Origin: Ensifer sp. LC11
Lineage (GTDB): Bacteria; Pseudomonadota; Alphaproteobacteria; Rhizobiales; Rhizobiaceae
DNA: 64,000 bases
Assembly: GCF_001695835.1 (NCBI RefSeq)
Contig: NZ_MBSO01000072.1
Span: 1-64,000, forward strand
Direction of reading: 5' to 3'
The position numbers and the translations under genes are program-made. Shown in pieces: positions 62,580 through 64,000 of this stretch. The notes below the pieces were generated by a model, which saw nothing but the letters and a program-made list of their open reading frames with translations, had not been told where the DNA came from and ran no database searches. Every line of letters starts with the position of its first letter. Position 1 is the first letter of the stretch.

Positions 62580-62604
62580 GACGCGCGGCGTGTCACCGCG
62601 CGTC
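62580..62604 (-). other. Intercistronic hairpin between oppA and oppB
   Basis: GACGCGCGG (62580-62588) and CCGCGCGTC (62596-62604) form a perfect 9-bp stem, loop seven bases, just after the oppA stop. Such stems stabilise binding-protein RNA and lower permease expression. Confidence 0.6.
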
Positions 62605-62615
62605 GTCTCTGTTCG

Positions 62616-64000
62616 TTATTCGGCGATGCTCAGGAACTTGCTCAGGTGCTCGTTCGGAGCATTGTCCGCCCAGCCCTTGACGCGGCTGGCAACCAGCCAC
62701 AGGTCGGCCTGGGTCAGAAGCGGCGCGATCGGCTGTTCCTTCATCAGCAGCGCTTCTGCTTCATGCATCAGCTTCGAGCGAGCGGCCGGATCCTGCTCGT
62801 CGTAGGACTTCTTCATCAGGCCGTCGAATTCAGCGTTTTCGAAGTGGCCGTAGTTGAAGGTCTTGTTGGAGCCGACGCTAAGCGCCAGGAAGTTCTCGGC
62901 ATCCGCGTAGTCAGCCTGCCAGCCGGCGCGGGCAACGTTGAACTTGCCGCCTTCCTGCAGGTAAGCGTAGTGCGAGGACACGTCGAGGTTCACCAGCGAC
63001 ACCTTGGCGCCGAAGGTGTTCTTCCACATATCGGCAACAGCGGTTGCGACACGCTCGTGGTTCGGGTTGGTGTTGTAGCGCAGCTCGATGTCGAGCGGCT
63101 TGCCACCTTCGCCGTAACCGGCTTCCTTCATCAGGGCGATGGCCTTGTCTTCGCGGTCGAGCTGGGACAGCGTGCCGAACTCGGCCTTGGACGGCTCACC
63201 GTAGCTTTCGATGCCCGGGGGAACCATCGAATAGGCGGGGAGCTGCGAACCGGCGTAGATTTCCTTGGCAAGGAAGTCGCGGTCGACGGCCATGGACAGC
63301 GCCTGACGGACGCGCACGTCGCTATAGGGCTCCTGACGGGTGTCGAAGGCGTAATAATACGTCGCGAGCGACGGCGAGACGTGGACCTGCTCGCCGTAGG
63401 ACGTGCGCAGGCGATCGATCTGGTCGGCCGAGAAGTTGTAGACGAGATCCATTTCCTTGGCTTCGAAGCGACGGACCGAGGCGGCCTGGTCGTCGATCGG
63501 GTAGAAGATGACCTTGTCGAGCTTGACGTTGGCCGCATCCCAGTAGTTGGCGTTCTTCACAACGGTCAGGCTGTCGTTCGGAACGTGCGCAGCGAGCGTG
63601 AACGCGCCGTTCGAAACCATGACGCCCGGCTTGACGAAGTCGGTGCCGTTCTTTTCGACGCTTGCCTTGCTGACCGGAAGTGCAGTCTGGTGCGCCAGCA
63701 GTTCGAGGAAGAACGGGGTCGGGCGCTCAAGCGTGATCTCGACCGTCTTTTCATCGATCGCCTTTATGCCAAGCTGGTCGGTCGGCAGTTCGCCCTTGTT
63801 GACCTTTTCGGCGTTCTTGATCGGGAAGAGAATGTTGGCGTAGCCGGCAGCGGTCTTCGGATCTTCAACGCGACGGAAGGAGAAAACAAAGTCCTCAGCC
63901 GTTACCTGCGAACCGTCCGACCACTTGGCGTCGGCGCGCAGCTTGAAGGTGTAGACCGTACCGTCGTCCGAGAGCTCCCACGTTTCAGCGACACCCGGGA
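62616..64000 (-). CDS. oppA: Periplasmic oligopeptide-binding protein OppA (5' partial)
   Basis: The frame is open to the window end, so the signal peptide and first part are missing; about 461 residues are visible. Markers of the OppA group include TFKLRADAKWSDGSQVTAED near the visible start, VSNGAFTLAAHVPNDSLTVV, and VRVRQALSMAVDRDFLAKEI. It captures peptides for OppBC and the fused ATPase. A methionine at 63620 is internal, not a start: family sequence continues upstream of it. Confidence 0.94.
   Translation of the reverse strand, partial: PGVAETWELSDDGTVYTFKLRADAKWSDGSQVTAEDFVFSFRRVEDPKTAAGYANILFPIKNAEKVNKGELPTDQLGIKAIDEKTVEITLERPTPFFLELLAHQTALPVSKASVEKNGTDFVKPGVMVSNGAFTLAAHVPNDSLTVVKNANYWDAANVKLDKVIFYPIDDQAASVRRFEAKEMDLVYNFSADQIDRLRTSYGEQVHVSPSLATYYYAFDTRQEPYSDVRVRQALSMAVDRDFLAKEIYAGSQLPAYSMVPPGIESYGEPSKAEFGTLSQLDREDKAIALMKEAGYGEGGKPLDIELRYNTNPNHERVATAVADMWKNTFGAKVSLVNLDVSSHYAYLQEGGKFNVARAGWQADYADAENFLALSVGSNKTFNYGHFENAEFDGLMKKSYDEQDPAARSKLMHEAEALLMKEQPIAPLLTQADLWLVASRVKGWADNAPNEHLSKFLSIAE

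Noticed and set aside
63620-63622. ATG at 63620 as start of oppA
   Set aside because: Peptide-binding-protein sequence continues upstream in the same frame to the window end, so this methionine is internal.

Overview
The window is GC-rich, gene-dense bacterial DNA with no rRNA, tRNA, CRISPR or intact mobile element that I can see. The gene set (AapJQM-type amino-acid transporter, DctB/DctD, LigD with a separate Ku, small proteins ending in a FPASDPVS-type motif, RpoE2/EcfG-like promoters, many LysR/AraC/GntR/TetR regulators beside short metabolic operons) points to an alphaproteobacterium of the Rhizobiaceae, most like Ensifer/Sinorhizobium. This is inferred from protein character, not from a database search.

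Layout. 1-1940: end of a sulfate ABC transporter (cysW partial, cysA). 1962-20606: an accessory block of stress and detoxification genes: a YCII-like protein, secreted alpha/beta hydrolase, chromate resistance (rhodanese-ChrB fusion plus ChrA), LysR regulator, two SDRs, a tautomerase, a two-component system, Ohr, two epoxide-hydrolase-like enzymes, a GlxA-type AraC regulator, a glyoxalase-fold protein, a small exported protein, and a DipZ-MsrA pair for extracytoplasmic methionine sulfoxide repair. 20776-20874: a decayed TsaA/TrmO tail. 20990-26884: a DNA repair cluster, ligD-ku-(HTH/TPR protein)-hydrolase-xth, divergent from a TetR gene across a perfect 20-bp palindrome. 27848-32708: chemoreceptor, SDR with divergent AraC regulator, DedA-like membrane protein. 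32741-40260: an Aap-like transporter operon (aapJQM, no ATPase gene) that ends in an amidohydrolase, a divergent GntR regulator with paired palindromic operators, and an orphan Tat-exported peptide-type binding protein. 40346-47959: HAD phosphatase, PPP-type phosphatase, stress-type small protein, EptA lipid A phosphoethanolamine transferase divergent from a two-component system, HPP-CBS protein. 48094-53789: cecR-ybhGFSR-like efflux operon. 53792-55408: pair resembling mhqD/mhqO. 55585-58826: DctB/DctD-like sensor and sigma54 activator. 58913-64000: oppABC-(fused DF) peptide importer, running off the window.

The most unusual signal is regulatory. A degenerate tandem GATAC-type element recurs upstream of the secreted hydrolase (2960), the small exported protein (17845) and dipZ-msrA (20606); in these three the two copies sit exactly 33 bp apart, in the same orientation relative to the gene. 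Related elements lie upstream of ohr, the first epoxide hydrolase and the two-component operon. This suggests a stress regulon covering much of 2-21 kb, with the OmpR-type regulator (9240) or the GlxA-type AraC protein (13563-14504) as the likely controller. All functions are read from motifs and context; regulatory calls are inference.
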